A stretch of DNA of 64,000 bases from Photobacterium sp. GB-56 (GTDB taxonomy: Bacteria; Pseudomonadota; Gammaproteobacteria; Enterobacterales; Vibrionaceae), in contig NZ_PYNW01000002.1 of the NCBI RefSeq assembly GCF_003026105.1, positions 124,001 to 188,000 of the forward strand, in the 5' to 3' direction. The notes beneath the pieces were generated by a model. That model searched no databases. It was not told where the DNA came from and worked only from the letters and a program-made list of their open reading frames with translations. Shown here piece by piece: positions 38,784 to 48,266 of this stretch. Position 1 is the stretch's first letter, and each line of letters opens with the position of its first letter. The translations under genes were made by a program, and so were the position numbers.

Positions 38784-39764
38784 TTAGGGATTAACATACA
38801 CAATCACTTTACCGCTATGTTTTTTATTTTGAATATTAGTGAGTGCGTCAGGAAGTTTGGGAAAAGGGACGATTTTTTCTACCATACTTTTAAGCTCACC
38901 GTCAGCAACAAGTTCACTGAGTTTATTACCAATATCTGCAAGATGAGCAATATGTTCTGGTGCTCCGTGGGCATAGGTGCCATGTAAAGCCACTTCATGG
39001 ATACTTAATGCTTTAGTCGTCGCTAATAGCGGCACTTGAGTAAACTGATCGGCGACCATCACAATATGTCCGTTATAACGGATTAGCGCGCTCATAAGGC
39101 TACCGGAACGTGCAGAGACACAGTCGATGACACCATGCAGCATTTGATCTTCAGTTAGATTGATTATCTCGAGGGCAATATTTTGCTCTGGCGAGAGTAC
39201 TGCATCAAGTCCATAGCTTAATAAGCGTTGGTGGTGTTGACGTTCAGCAATCGCATAAACTGTCGCCCCTGCTTTTTTTGCAAGTTGCGCTGCAAATCCA
39301 CCGACTCCGCCACCGGCTCCTGTAATAGCAATACGTTGGCCTTTCTGGACTTGTAATTTGTCGTGAACGGCTATCCATGCACTATATCCAGCACAGGGTA
39401 AAGCGGCGGCGTCAGTGAAAGATAAGGTAATAGGAATACGACTTGCGGCAGAGGCTTTGATGCAGGCATATTCGGCAAATCCACCTGCAGTTCGAGGATC
39501 GGCAAAGAAGATGACCCTGTCACCGATTGAAAATTGTTTTACATTCTCGCCTATACTTTCAACCGTTCCCGCAACATCTAATCCGATTATCTGAGGATAA
39601 TTCCATGTTGCGTAACCCCATTCTGTTAATTTGTAATCCATGGGGTTTAACCCTACAGCCGCGACTTTTATGCAAATTTCGTCAGCGCTAGGAGTAGGCT
39701 TATCGGTTTCTTCGAGAGATAGTGCGCTTATTCCATTTGGCTGTTTTAACATCCACGCTTGCAT
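38784..39764 (-). CDS. Zinc-independent MDR alcohol dehydrogenase/quinone oxidoreductase
   Basis: A 326-residue medium-chain dehydrogenase/reductase. I chose the ATG at 39764 (MQAWMLKQPNGI), with GAGGAAG 7 bases upstream; the in-frame TTG two codons before is less likely. The catalytic domain has VAAVGLNPMDYKLTEWGYAT and IGLDVAGTVESIGENV, without the Cys and His zinc ligands of zinc alcohol dehydrogenases. The cofactor-binding domain has RIAITGAGGGVGGFAAQLAK, a NADPH-type AGGGVG motif. It belongs with quinone reductases or enoyl reductases. The substrate is unknown. It lies between glpF and mgsA on the same strand, and a role against reactive carbonyls fits that place, but this is only inference. 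Confidence 0.85.
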   Translation of the reverse strand: MQAWMLKQPNGISALSLEETDKPTPSADEICIKVAAVGLNPMDYKLTEWGYATWNYPQIIGLDVAGTVESIGENVKQFSIGDRVIFFADPRTAGGFAEYACIKASAASRIPITLSFTDAAALPCAGYSAWIAVHDKLQVQKGQRIAITGAGGGVGGFAAQLAKKAGATVYAIAERQHHQRLLSYGLDAVLSPEQNIALEIINLTEDQMLHGVIDCVSARSGSLMSALIRYNGHIVMVADQFTQVPLLATTKALSIHEVALHGTYAHGAPEHIAHLADIGNKLSELVADGELKSMVEKIVPFPKLPDALTNIQNKKHSGKVIVYVNP

Positions 39765-39904
39765 TGGCAACTTCCTCTACTACATATAATCTATTTAACA
39801 ATATAACGCATTACATGTATTTTCGTCATTTAGTTGAAGCAATTGTGCCAAAACGGAGGGATTTCAATTAATTGTTATTTTCTCGTAACGGTGAAGTTGT
39901 TTGA

Positions 39905-39929
39905 GCCTTTTACGATGAAGGCAAAAGGC
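39905..39929 (-). terminator. Weak hairpin after mgsA
   Basis: GCCTTTT at 39905-39911 pairs with AAAAGGC at 39923-39929 around an 11-base loop. It lies just past the mgsA stop on the minus strand and lacks a long T run. Confidence 0.4.
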
Positions 39930-39945
39930 TAAAAGTAACCAAGGA

Positions 39946-40407
39946 TTAATTGATACGCTCTGCTAGGTAAGCATCGTAATCAGGAACTTCAATACTGACT
40001 TCTTGATCGAGAAGCGGTGAGGTGATCATGAAGTTTGCGCTAGCACGGTTAGTCGCAACAGGGATATTCCATACTGCTGAAATACGGAGTAACGCTTTTA
40101 CATCTGGGTCATGAGGAACGGAATTGAGTGGGTCCCAAAAGAAAATCATCATATCGATTTTTCCTTCAGAAATCAGTGCGCCTAATTGTTGGTCTCCTCC
40201 CATTGGACCACTGATTAAGCAAGTGATCGGTAAACCTATTTCTTTTGATAAGAGGTGTCCTGTTGTACCTGTAGCGTATAGCTCGTGAGATGCCAGTTTA
40301 TCTTTATGTTCTTTAACCCAACGAAGTAGATCAACTTTACAGTTATCGTGTGCAACGAGGGCGATATGTTTAGAGGATGCCATTGTGCGGGTTGTTCTGT
40401 GCATCAT
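39946..40407 (-). CDS. mgsA: Methylglyoxal synthase
   Basis: A 153-residue protein, almost the same length as E. coli MgsA (152). Diagnostic blocks are [69 protein letters not shown] and [16 protein letters not shown]. It converts dihydroxyacetone phosphate to methylglyoxal and phosphate, a bypass used when triose phosphates build up. The nearby glp genes feed that same pool. AAGGA lies before the first of two adjacent ATG codons; the second (40404) is equally possible. It appears to be transcribed alone. Confidence 0.97.
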   Translation of the reverse strand: MMHRTTRTMASSKHIALVAHDNCKVDLLRWVKEHKDKLASHELYATGTTGHLLSKEIGLPITCLISGPMGGDQQLGALISEGKIDMMIFFWDPLNSVPHDPDVKALLRISAVWNIPVATNRASANFMITSPLLDQEVSIEVPDYDAYLAERIN

Positions 40408-40532
40408 ATTTCCTTGCTAAGATGTTCTGATCGTAATGATGAAATAAATAGATATCAGAACCTTATAAATGAGTAAAACACAATAATCTAATTATTAGCG
40501 GTGATACAAATATTATATTTGAGAACAAAATA

Positions 40533-40561
40533 TCCTGCGTCAAAGAGCCTATGACGCAGGA
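40533..40561 (-). terminator. torT terminator
   Basis: A perfect 10-base-pair stem, TCCTGCGTCA with TGACGCAGGA, around a 9-base loop. On the minus strand it lies a few bases past the torT stop and is followed by TATTTTGTT. Confidence 0.88.
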
Positions 40562-40568
40562 CAAAGCA

Positions 40569-41639
40569 TTATTGTTTTACGTGGTGGTCTTTAACGTAAA
40601 AAGAAGGGCGGAACTCAGCGGGTGATAACGACTCTGCAATCACTTTTTTAGGTAAATATTCTGGTGTGAGATTGACAATTGAAGGTGCAATATCGAGTAC
40701 GACTGGCTTATGTTCAAGATAACGAACAGCTTGGTCGATAGATAGCATGGCTTGTTCCGCCATTTTATCGGTAGGGGCAAATAATATGCGATGACGTCTT
40801 AAGCCTCGATAAACACCATGACTGAGGTAAGTTGATACAATTTTTATGTTGTGAATATCGTGAGTACGTAACTCACTTATTGCTACTTCTGCCGCCACAG
40901 CGCCACCAACAATGTAGTTAATATCTTCTTTCGATGCGAGGATTTGCTGAATCAAATTTCGTTGTAATTCTTTACTGTTATCGGCCCATAAGGTTGTCAC
41001 AATTTCTACATCGCTGTTTTTAATCGCGTCTTTAAAACCACGAGATACAGGTTTGGTACCACCTTGGAGTTGAGGGCCTGGTAGCCAAGCGACTTTTACC
41101 ACACCTGAACCTTTCGGGTGACGTTTAGCCAGGTATTCACCTGCAACTTTACCCATGTCATACCAATTTACGCCTACTTTGGCTTTCACATGTTGGCGAA
41201 TATCAGGATCGGTAAAATCAATATTGTTCGTCATTAAAAATACAGGCGTATTACCGATGAGTTTAGAAAGTTTTCCGTTATAGGCTTTGTCATCTACCGT
41301 ACCTAGGATAATCGCATCTGCACCCCATTGATGGCATTTTTGTAGCTGCAATGTTTGCTTATCTAAATTGGGATAACCGCCAGCTTCCATCACTTTTAAT
41401 GTAATGCCTAATTTTTTTGCTTGTTTAACCATTCCATAATTGATCGATAACCAATATGAATCTTTTAAATGCGGGTAAACTGCACAGATCTTCCATGGCT
41501 TAGTAACGGAAGTTAAAAAATTATATTGGACTTCAGTTGCTTTTTTATCTGCCTGAAAAGGAGGTTGATAGGAGATCACTTCTTGTGCAGAAGCTGTTTG
41601 GATGGAAAGTAAAAACAAAACAAAACAAAAAATGCGCAT
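40569..41639 (-). CDS. torT: Periplasmic TMAO-sensing protein TorT
   Basis: A 356-residue periplasmic binding protein of the LacI/ribose-binding type. It has a signal peptide (MRIFCFVLFLLSIQTASA, cleavage before QEV). Blocks typical of TorT are KPWKICAVYPHLKDSYWLSI, NYGMVKQAKKLGITLKVMEA, GGYPNLDKQ, and VKVAWLPGPQLQGGTKPVSR, with YIVGGAVAAEVAISELR later. In E. coli TorT binds TMAO and docks on the periplasmic domain of TorS. Here it is encoded divergently from torS across a 221-base gap, which supports the pairing. No torR lies next to either gene. It is followed by a strong terminator. Confidence 0.94.
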   Translation of the reverse strand: MRIFCFVLFLLSIQTASAQEVISYQPPFQADKKATEVQYNFLTSVTKPWKICAVYPHLKDSYWLSINYGMVKQAKKLGITLKVMEAGGYPNLDKQTLQLQKCHQWGADAIILGTVDDKAYNGKLSKLIGNTPVFLMTNNIDFTDPDIRQHVKAKVGVNWYDMGKVAGEYLAKRHPKGSGVVKVAWLPGPQLQGGTKPVSRGFKDAIKNSDVEIVTTLWADNSKELQRNLIQQILASKEDINYIVGGAVAAEVAISELRTHDIHNIKIVSTYLSHGVYRGLRRHRILFAPTDKMAEQAMLSIDQAVRYLEHKPVVLDIAPSIVNLTPEYLPKKVIAESLSPAEFRPSFYVKDHHVKQ

Positions 41640-41748
41640 TTATACCAACATTATTTTAGGTTTAAAGTCATATCGCTGGCAAAATAGTAGCGCTTTATTT
41701 TCTCTTGTGAAATAGCGAGCATACTGAGCAACGACAGATATACGATAT

Positions 41749-41827
41749 TATATACCTAAGTAACCTTGAGATGTTCAATTGAGTGACAACACGCGGCATT
41801 AAATGCTTGAAGTCACTTTGGTATATA
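41749..41827. repeat. Imperfect 79-base palindrome in the torT/torS gap
   Basis: A 22-base left arm (41749-41770, starting TATATACCTAAGT) and right arm (41806-41827, ending ACTTTGGTATATA) are inverted copies with about five mismatches, separated by 35 bases. This looks like the dispersed TATACC(C/T)AAGT palindromic repeats I remember from Vibrionaceae intergenic regions. I found only this copy in the window. It occupies most of the space just upstream of torS, so it may also affect expression. Confidence 0.6.
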
Positions 41828-41860
41828 TGGGTTGCAAACATTTTGATGTAGAGATTATTT

Positions 41861-44776
41861 ATGACGTTTACCCTAAAAGGTATCGGAACGAAATTGTTAA
41901 TAGCCTTTTCAGCAATGGCTAGCTTGATGATTATTGCAGTAATGATTGGTGTCGCAGGTTTTTCATTAGTGGCTAAAACTGAGCGTACGGTAATTAATTC
42001 TGCCGTGCCTGCATTAGCAGAAGCGCGTCAGTTATCAGATTTAAGTTCTCGTATTATTTTTAATGCACAAGTATTGGCAAAATCTAAAGCAGAATCTGAA
42101 CGTATGCGACAAGGGCGTGCGTTAACCATTCATATTGAAGCATTAAATCGAAGCTTGCATTCACTTGAACAATTTTCTTTTGATCAACCGTTAATGGTGA
42201 AATTAGAAGAAGATGTAAAGCGCATTGTTGATAATTTAGCATTATTAGGTTTACTAGTAGGGCGTCAGATCGATCTTCAAAGTCAGTTAGATAAGCTAAC
42301 AACAGAGATGACGAAAGCCACCCATCAAATTGATAATTTATCTCAATCTCAGGTTTCAAATGCCAATACCATTGCAGTGGCTAACGTGTCTCGCATCTAT
42401 GATTTAGTTGCAGATGGAAATAAACCTGCTGTCTATAAAGCATTAGATAGTCTCGTTGAAGTGGATATGGACTTATCTGAACGTTTATTTGAACTGCGAT
42501 TTTTATCGTTACAAGTGATCAATATGCTGGATGATTCTAGTCGTATTGTTGATATTAAATCTCTCGTGGCGCTTAAAAAACGCTATAACGACGCGGTAGG
42601 TATCATGAGTCAGCGAGTTAAATCCGTAGAAGATCCTAGCCGTTCAGAACAATTAGTTGAGCTAACTACTCAGCTTAATCGTGGCCGTTTGTTGTTTGGG
42701 GTTATTGAGCAACTAATTTATGCAAAGCAAGATGTCGAGCGCCTTGATCAACAAAATTTGGTGTTATTCCAGCAGTTAAATAATACCGTTGATGACATTA
42801 TTGATGTTGCTAATGTGAATACTCAGCAAGCGGTTAAACGTGTTGATCATACTTTAACACTTGCCCGAAATACGTTAATAGTGATCTCTGCAATTGGTTT
42901 ATTGGCGTTAGTACTCATTATGTGGCGATTTGTTTATGCAAGGGTGATTTGCCGTATTAACGAATATAGCCGTGCGTTATCAGCTTTAACCCGAGGCGAT
43001 TTAGGGGTCAGAATTAACGTCAAAGGGGATGATGAATTAGCGCAAATGGGGCGAGCTATTTTAGTGGCTCGTGACACCGCTAATGAGCGATATCGTTTGG
43101 CGCAAGCAGAGTCAAAAGCTCGGCAAGAATTACAAGAGCATAAAGCTAGCCTTGAACGATTAGTTGCAAAACGTACTGGCGAGCTTGAGAAAATAAACAG
43201 TCGCTTAAATGAAGAAGTTTATAATCATTATAAAGCGCGCGATGAAGCCGAAAAAGCAAACCGCGCGAAGTCTTCATTTCTTGCAACTATGAGCCATGAG
43301 ATCCGAACACCAATGAATGGTGTCTTAGGTACTGCATCGTTATTAGCAGATACACAATTAACATCACAACAGAAACGCTATCTCGATGTGATAAACCGCA
43401 GTGGTGAAACCTTACTTGATATTTTAAATGACATTCTTGATTACTCGAAAATTGAAGCTGGGCATTTAGATATAAGGCCAAGTAACTTTTCCGTTGTTCG
43501 GATGGTTACTGATGTGTCTAATATGTTAGAAGGGCGAGCGTTTGCAAAACGTATTGGTCTTGAGTGCCATATTTCACCACAAGTTGAAGGAATATGGTTT
43601 GGTGACGAGAGTCGCATACGTCAAGTGCTAGTAAATCTCGTAGGTAATGCGATTAAGTTTACAGATACGGGCAAAGTTTCAATTTTTGTAGAGCCTCATC
43701 CCGACATGCCAGATGAATTATTGTTCTCTGTAAAAGATACGGGTATTGGCATTGATGAAGAAGAGCAAAACCTTTTATTTAGTGCTTTCCAGCAAGCAGA
43801 AGCAGGACGAAAATCCATTGAAGGTACAGGTCTAGGCTTAGCAATTAGCAAACACATTGTAGCGGCAATGGATGGTGAAATTGGTTTAGAATCAGTAGTT
43901 GGTGAAGGGAGTTGTTTTTGGTTTGCATTGCCTCTTGAGCATGGCGAAGGGAATTTAGAAACCGATGATAAAAGAGTGATTATGCGTTCTGCTCATATTT
44001 TGCTGGTAGAAGATAACCCAGTAAACAGTATGGTTGCTGAAGGTTTCTTAACTCGTTTAGGCCATACTGTTGTCACGGCTGCTGATGGTGCTGAAGCTGA
44101 AGAAATATACAAAAAACAACGTTTTGATATCGCGTTATTAGATATTAACTTACCTGATACTGACGGTGTTCAGTTACTCAGTCGTTTACGCCGCTTAGAA
44201 GATAATAGCCATGAAGCATGGGAAGAGCCGACGCCGATGGTTGCGTTTTCTGCTCATGTTTTTCGTGAAGAAGTGGAGTTATATTTAAATGCTGGTTTTG
44301 CAGGATTCTTACCTAAACCGTTAGTTGAAAAGCAGTTGATTGATACAATGAGCAGTATCTTAAAAGGTGAGAAACGCGTGATTATCGAAAAAGGTATTGG
44401 AGAAGAGAGCGTGGAAGTGAAGCCAACAGAGAATACGATTCCACTATTAAAAGAGTCCGTATTAGGCAGTGATCTTCAAGTATTGGGCGAAGCGCAAGTG
44501 AAGCAGCTTATTCACTTATTTGGAGAATCATCGAGCTTAACGTTATCAAAACTACATCAGGCTATTGATGATAAGAATTTATCTGAAGTGGCTAAACAAG
44601 CGCATACCTTAAAAGGTGCAGCTGGAACCATGGGGCTAATGCAACTTCATCATATTTGCTCTGAATTTGAAAAAAATGCGAAAGAAGGTTCAATTAAAAG
44701 TTTAGATCTGAGCTCGCTACAAAAAGTCTTTGATCAATCTGTCGCGATATTAGAAACCACCTTTATCAGTGCATAA
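41861..44776 (+). CDS. torS: Hybrid sensor histidine kinase TorS
   Basis: A 971-residue unorthodox sensor kinase. Membrane helices lie at about residues 12-33 and 336-355 and enclose a long helical periplasmic domain, as in E. coli TorS. A HAMP linker (about 356-410) and a coiled coil follow. The kinase has ATMSHEIRTPMNGVLG with the phospho-His at 479, the N box NLVGNAIKFTDTG, the G1 box DTGIGIDEEE, and the G2 box GTGLGLAISKHIV. A receiver domain holds LLVEDNPVNSMVAEGFL and the phospho-acceptor Asp761 in LLDINLPDTDG. A C-terminal Hpt domain holds AHTLKGAAGTMGL with His915. Phosphate should flow His-Asp-His to a TorR regulator not in this window, switching on TMAO respiration. It is divergent from torT and followed by a hairpin. 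Confidence 0.93.
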   Translation: MTFTLKGIGTKLLIAFSAMASLMIIAVMIGVAGFSLVAKTERTVINSAVPALAEARQLSDLSSRIIFNAQVLAKSKAESERMRQGRALTIHIEALNRSLHSLEQFSFDQPLMVKLEEDVKRIVDNLALLGLLVGRQIDLQSQLDKLTTEMTKATHQIDNLSQSQVSNANTIAVANVSRIYDLVADGNKPAVYKALDSLVEVDMDLSERLFELRFLSLQVINMLDDSSRIVDIKSLVALKKRYNDAVGIMSQRVKSVEDPSRSEQLVELTTQLNRGRLLFGVIEQLIYAKQDVERLDQQNLVLFQQLNNTVDDIIDVANVNTQQAVKRVDHTLTLARNTLIVISAIGLLALVLIMWRFVYARVICRINEYSRALSALTRGDLGVRINVKGDDELAQMGRAILVARDTANERYRLAQAESKARQELQEHKASLERLVAKRTGELEKINSRLNEEVYNHYKARDEAEKANRAKSSFLATMSHEIRTPMNGVLGTASLLADTQLTSQQKRYLDVINRSGETLLDILNDILDYSKIEAGHLDIRPSNFSVVRMVTDVSNMLEGRAFAKRIGLECHISPQVEGIWFGDESRIRQVLVNLVGNAIKFTDTGKVSIFVEPHPDMPDELLFSVKDTGIGIDEEEQNLLFSAFQQAEAGRKSIEGTGLGLAISKHIVAAMDGEIGLESVVGEGSCFWFALPLEHGEGNLETDDKRVIMRSAHILLVEDNPVNSMVAEGFLTRLGHTVVTAADGAEAEEIYKKQRFDIALLDINLPDTDGVQLLSRLRRLEDNSHEAWEEPTPMVAFSAHVFREEVELYLNAGFAGFLPKPLVEKQLIDTMSSILKGEKRVIIEKGIGEESVEVKPTENTIPLLKESVLGSDLQVLGEAQVKQLIHLFGESSSLTLSKLHQAIDDKNLSEVAKQAHTLKGAAGTMGLMQLHHICSEFEKNAKEGSIKSLDLSSLQKVFDQSVAILETTFISA

Positions 44777-44795
44777 TCAAAGCTATTTAGATGAG

Positions 44796-44823
44796 AAAAG
44801 GGCATATACAGTGCCCTTTTTTA
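44796..44823 (+). terminator. torS terminator
   Basis: AAAAGGGCA pairs with TGCCCTTTT around a 7-base loop and is followed by T residues, 20 bases past the torS stop. Confidence 0.92.
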
Positions 44824-45187
44824 ATGTCTATGAAACGTTCAGTACTATTTAGTTCCTATTTGAAACGATATCTAGATCAGAAGAGATAGCAGCGCTAGCT
44901 GATCAGCATCTTCAACAAGGTCAGACAGAATGTTATACCTGTAGCGGAAACAGCGGTTATTGCGACACCGACAATAGTGAGAGATCGCGATAGGTGGTGT
45001 TGAGAGAATAATCGTAACTATTCTAATTAGAGTAAAGTTATAGCCTTGCTGTTTTTCATACACGATTACTTGTGATTGTTATCAATAGCGTTACAAGGTG
45101 TGCAAGATGCTCAACCTTTAAAGACGAGGAAAGATGAAATGATAGGAGGTGTATAGTGATGTGGAATGATTTTTACGTGATAAAAAA
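44824..45187. other. torS/EF-G intergenic region
   Basis: About 360 bases between two terminators of convergent genes. The stretch 44880-45010 has visibly higher GC than its surroundings and has short open frames without starts or ribosome sites in several frames. A minus-strand 63-codon frame (44872-45063) is there too, but looks random. I call no gene here. Confidence 0.5.
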
Positions 45188-45216
45188 TAACCCCGAGAGC
45201 AAAGCCCTCGGGGTTA
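45188..45216 (-). terminator. EF-G terminator
   Basis: A GC-rich stem, AACCCCGAG with CTCGGGGTT, flanked by A runs. It lies about 25 bases past the EF-G stop on the minus strand. Confidence 0.92.
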
Positions 45217-45242
45217 AAAAGATTACTTAGAGTAATTAAAAA

Positions 45243-47330
45243 TTACTTCTTAGCGTTCTTTTCTTTCTGCTCAGCGATTACTTTTTCAGCAACGTTTGCA
45301 GGACATGGTGCGTAGTGTGCGAACTCCATAGAGAACTGACCACGACCAGAAGTCATTGTACGTAGAGAACCGATGTAACCAAACATTTCTGAAAGAGGTA
45401 CATCAGCCTTGATACGAACGCCAGTTGTACCAGCCATTTGGTCTTTGATCATACCACGACGACGGTTAAGGTCACCGATAACATCACCAACGTGATCTTC
45501 AGGAGTGAACACGTCAACGTGCATGATTGGCTCAAGAAGCTGTGCACCAGCTTTAGGCATAGATTGACGGAATGCGCCTTTCGCTGCGATTTCAAATGCT
45601 ACAGCAGATGAGTCAACTGCGTGGAATGCACCATCAACAAGCTCAACTTCAACATCAAGAACAGGGAAACCAGCAAGAACACCAGTATCCATCATGCCTT
45701 TGAAGCCTTTTTCGATTGCAGGCCAGAATTCTTTAGGAACGTTACCACCGATTACAGATGATGAGAACGTAAAGCCTGAACCTACTTCACCTGGCTTCAT
45801 GATGTAGTCGATCTTACCGAACTGACCAGAACCACCAGACTGTTTCTTATGCGTGTAGCTATCTTCAACAGGTTTAGTGATAGTTTCACGGTAAGCAACC
45901 TGAGGTTGACCAACGATAAGGTCTACACCGTATGTACGCTTAAGGATATCAACCTTAATGTCTAGGTGAAGCTCACCCATACCTTTAAGGATTGTTTCAC
46001 CTGAATCTTCATCAGTCTCAACTTGGAATGATGGATCTTCTGCAACCATCTTACCGATCGCGATACCCATTTTCTCAGAACCGCCTTTATCTTTTGGAGA
46101 TACAGCGATTGAGATAACTGGTGTTGGGAAGATCATTGGCTCAAGAGTACACTCGTGCTTAACATCACATAGAGTGTGACCAGTTTGAACGTTCTTCATA
46201 CCAACGATAGCGATGATGTCACCAGCTTGCGCGTAAGTAAGTTCGTTACGATCGTTAGCTTGCATCTCAACCATACGGCCGATACGCTCAGTCTTACCAG
46301 TTGCACTGTTAAGAACTGTATCACCTTTGTTCAGTTTACCTGAGTAAATACGAACGAAAGTTAGGGCACCAAAACGGTCATCCATGATTTTGAATGCTAG
46401 CGCTTTGAATGGTTCGTCAACAGAAACTGTTGCAACTTCACCAGTTGGCTCACCAGTTTCTGGATCTGTTAGTGGTTGTGGATCTACTTCTGTTGGAGAA
46501 GGTAGGTAATCAACAACAGCATCTAGTACAAGCTGCATACCTTTGTTTTTGAATGCAGAACCACAGAATGTTGGGAAGAAATCACAAGTACGAGTACCTT
46601 TACGGATACAACGCTTGATGTCTTCGATAGAAGGCTCTTCACCTTCCATGTAAGCTTCCATTAGGTCGTCATCTTGCTCAACAGCAGTTTCAACAAGCTC
46701 TTCACGGTAAGCTTCAACATCATCAACCATGTCAGCTGGGACGTCTGTGATTTCGTAGTTTTCTGGAAGACCAGTGTCATCCCAAACGTACGCTTGACGG
46801 TTTAGAACGTCAACAACACCAACGAAATCATCTTCACGACCGATTGGAAGTGTCATGATTAGCGGCGTTGCGCCAAGTACACTTTTAACTTGGTCTGTAA
46901 CGCGGAAGAAATCTGCGCCCATACGGTCTAGTTTGTTAACGAAGATGATACGTGCAACTTCAGATTCGTTAGCGTAACGCCAGTTTGTTTCAGACTGAGG
47001 CTCAACACCACCAGAACCACAGAATACACCGATACCACCATCAAGTACTTTAAGAGAACGGTAAACTTCAACTGTGAAGTCAACGTGTCCAGGAGTATCG
47101 ATAACGTTGAAACGGTGATCTTTCCAGAAACAACTTACAGCTGCTGACTGGATAGTAATACCGCGCTCAGCTTCCTGTTCCATGAAGTCAGTAGTAGATT
47201 CACCATCGTGAACCTCACCAGTTTTATGGATTTGACCAGTTAGCTTAAGGATACGCTCGGTAGTAGTAGTTTTACCCGCATCAACGTGGGCGAAAATACC
47301 AATGTTTCTGTATTTAGATAAATCTGTCAT
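45243..47330 (-). CDS. fusA: Elongation factor G, stand-alone paralogue
   Basis: A full-length 695-residue EF-G. The GTPase domain has G1 [13 protein letters not shown], the switch-I region [15 protein letters not shown]3 DTPGHVDF and G4 NKLDRMGAD. Domains II-V follow, with [33 protein letters not shown] and HAPC-like [14 protein letters not shown]. It catalyses GTP-driven translocation on the ribosome and, with RRF, ribosome recycling. It is not in a str operon: no rpsL, rpsG or tuf is nearby. Vibrio species carry a second stand-alone EF-G of 695 residues besides the str-operon copy, and this fits that one (EF-G2), though the other copy cannot be seen here. An extended -10 promoter lies 45 bases upstream. 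Numbering as fusA2 would be reasonable. Confidence 0.93.
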   Translation of the reverse strand: MTDLSKYRNIGIFAHVDAGKTTTTERILKLTGQIHKTGEVHDGESTTDFMEQEAERGITIQSAAVSCFWKDHRFNVIDTPGHVDFTVEVYRSLKVLDGGIGVFCGSGGVEPQSETNWRYANESEVARIIFVNKLDRMGADFFRVTDQVKSVLGATPLIMTLPIGREDDFVGVVDVLNRQAYVWDDTGLPENYEITDVPADMVDDVEAYREELVETAVEQDDDLMEAYMEGEEPSIEDIKRCIRKGTRTCDFFPTFCGSAFKNKGMQLVLDAVVDYLPSPTEVDPQPLTDPETGEPTGEVATVSVDEPFKALAFKIMDDRFGALTFVRIYSGKLNKGDTVLNSATGKTERIGRMVEMQANDRNELTYAQAGDIIAIVGMKNVQTGHTLCDVKHECTLEPMIFPTPVISIAVSPKDKGGSEKMGIAIGKMVAEDPSFQVETDEDSGETILKGMGELHLDIKVDILKRTYGVDLIVGQPQVAYRETITKPVEDSYTHKKQSGGSGQFGKIDYIMKPGEVGSGFTFSSSVIGGNVPKEFWPAIEKGFKGMMDTGVLAGFPVLDVEVELVDGAFHAVDSSAVAFEIAAKGAFRQSMPKAGAQLLEPIMHVDVFTPEDHVGDVIGDLNRRRGMIKDQMAGTTGVRIKADVPLSEMFGYIGSLRTMTSGRGQFSMEFAHYAPCPANVAEKVIAEQKEKNAKK

Positions 47331-47373
47331 TGTTTTTCTCTATCAACAATTACGGTCACATGTGAGGTCGCGG

Positions 47374-47403
47374 ATTATAGCACTACTTATATCAACCAGA
47401 ACA
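47374..47403 (-). promoter_or_regulatory. Extended -10 promoter of EF-G
   Basis: On the minus strand TGCTATAAT (47374-47382) is a perfect extended -10 element (TGnTATAAT), with a weak -35-like TTCTGG about 16 bases before. The GC-rich bases just after it (CCGCGACC) resemble a stringent-type discriminator, as expected for a translation gene. Its start would leave a leader of about 35 bases. Confidence 0.65.
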
Positions 47404-47746
47404 TAGCTATGCGTAATAAAATCGTTATTCGCTTGCTTTTTACTCTAGCTGTTAGGCTTGTTGCCCATTTACACAGCAAATCAAGCTACAAAAAACAAGG
47501 TTAGTTCAGGTTTTTAGGAATTGTAAGTTGCTAAAGTTATATTTTTGTCATGTTTTTTGGGATGAGATTCTTATTCTTTATTTTCTTTTCTTTCAGAATT
47601 TGTGAACATTTAGATCTTTACTATCAATGATTTTTATCACTTTTTTACGAAGTACTGTTCTATTCGCTCATTTTTTTCCTTCATATTGTAATGTGGGGTA
47701 GAATTAGAAATATATTCCTTTTTGTTCTCTTATTTGAGTTATCGAC
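47383..47746. other. EF-G/S4-protein divergent region
   Basis: About 360 bases upstream of both the EF-G gene and the S4-domain gene. Apart from the EF-G promoter I see only AT-rich sequence with T runs and no recognisable operator or RNA motif. Confidence 0.45.
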
Positions 47747-48196
47747 ATGTCTGAAGAAATTGAAGTTGAAGCAATTGGTGTTGAAGTTTCAGCTCAACCT
47801 ATCGAATTATATAAAGTGTTAAAGATAGCCAACTTAGTCAGTGGTGGCGGTGAAGCAAAATATGCCATCTCTGAAGGTTATGTTGCAGTAAACGGTGAGC
47901 TTGAATTACGTAAACGTTGCAAGATATATGACGGTGATGTGATTGAGTTTAATGGTGAGTTTTACGTTGTGTTGTGCGACCAGCCAGTACAAGAAAAAAT
48001 GATGCGTGTTGCAGAGGAAAAACCAAAAGCATCTCCTAAAGCGGCGTCAAAAAAAGCAAATAAAGCTGCTGATAAGAAAAAGAGTACTAGCAAACCGAAT
48101 ACTGCAGGAAATCGTTCTGTAACCAAAAAAGCGGCCAACAAAGCTGCTGATATAAAGCCAGATACAGCGACTGGTCGTAAGCCAATTAGTTTTTAA
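47747..48196 (+). CDS. S4-domain RNA-binding protein with Lys/Ala tail
   Basis: A 149-residue protein. Residues 18-90 form a YbcJ-type S4 domain: PIELYKVLKIANLVSGGGEA, KYAISEGYVAVNGELELRKR and CKIYDGDVIEFNGEFYVV. E. coli YbcJ is only 70 residues, so this protein has a long added tail (about 95-149) rich in Lys, Ala, Ser and Thr (KASPKAASKKANKAADKKK, then KKAANKAADIK). The tail is basic and probably disordered, and would add non-specific RNA or ribosome contact. The function of YbcJ proteins is not established. It is divergent from EF-G. Confidence 0.85.
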   Translation: MSEEIEVEAIGVEVSAQPIELYKVLKIANLVSGGGEAKYAISEGYVAVNGELELRKRCKIYDGDVIEFNGEFYVVLCDQPVQEKMMRVAEEKPKASPKAASKKANKAADKKKSTSKPNTAGNRSVTKKAANKAADIKPDTATGRKPISF

Positions 48197-48266
48197 GATA
48201 AAACATTATTATAAACAAGGCGCGCAATGACGCGTCTTTTTCTTGCCTGATTAATGAGAAGGGATG

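Noticed and set aside
44880-45010. GC-richer stretch with a short plus-strand frame containing VAETAVIATPTIVRDRDRWC, faintly like the end of a KaiB domain
   Set aside because: Only about 34 codons, no start codon or ribosome site, and stops directly upstream. The likeness covers a handful of residues and can be chance.
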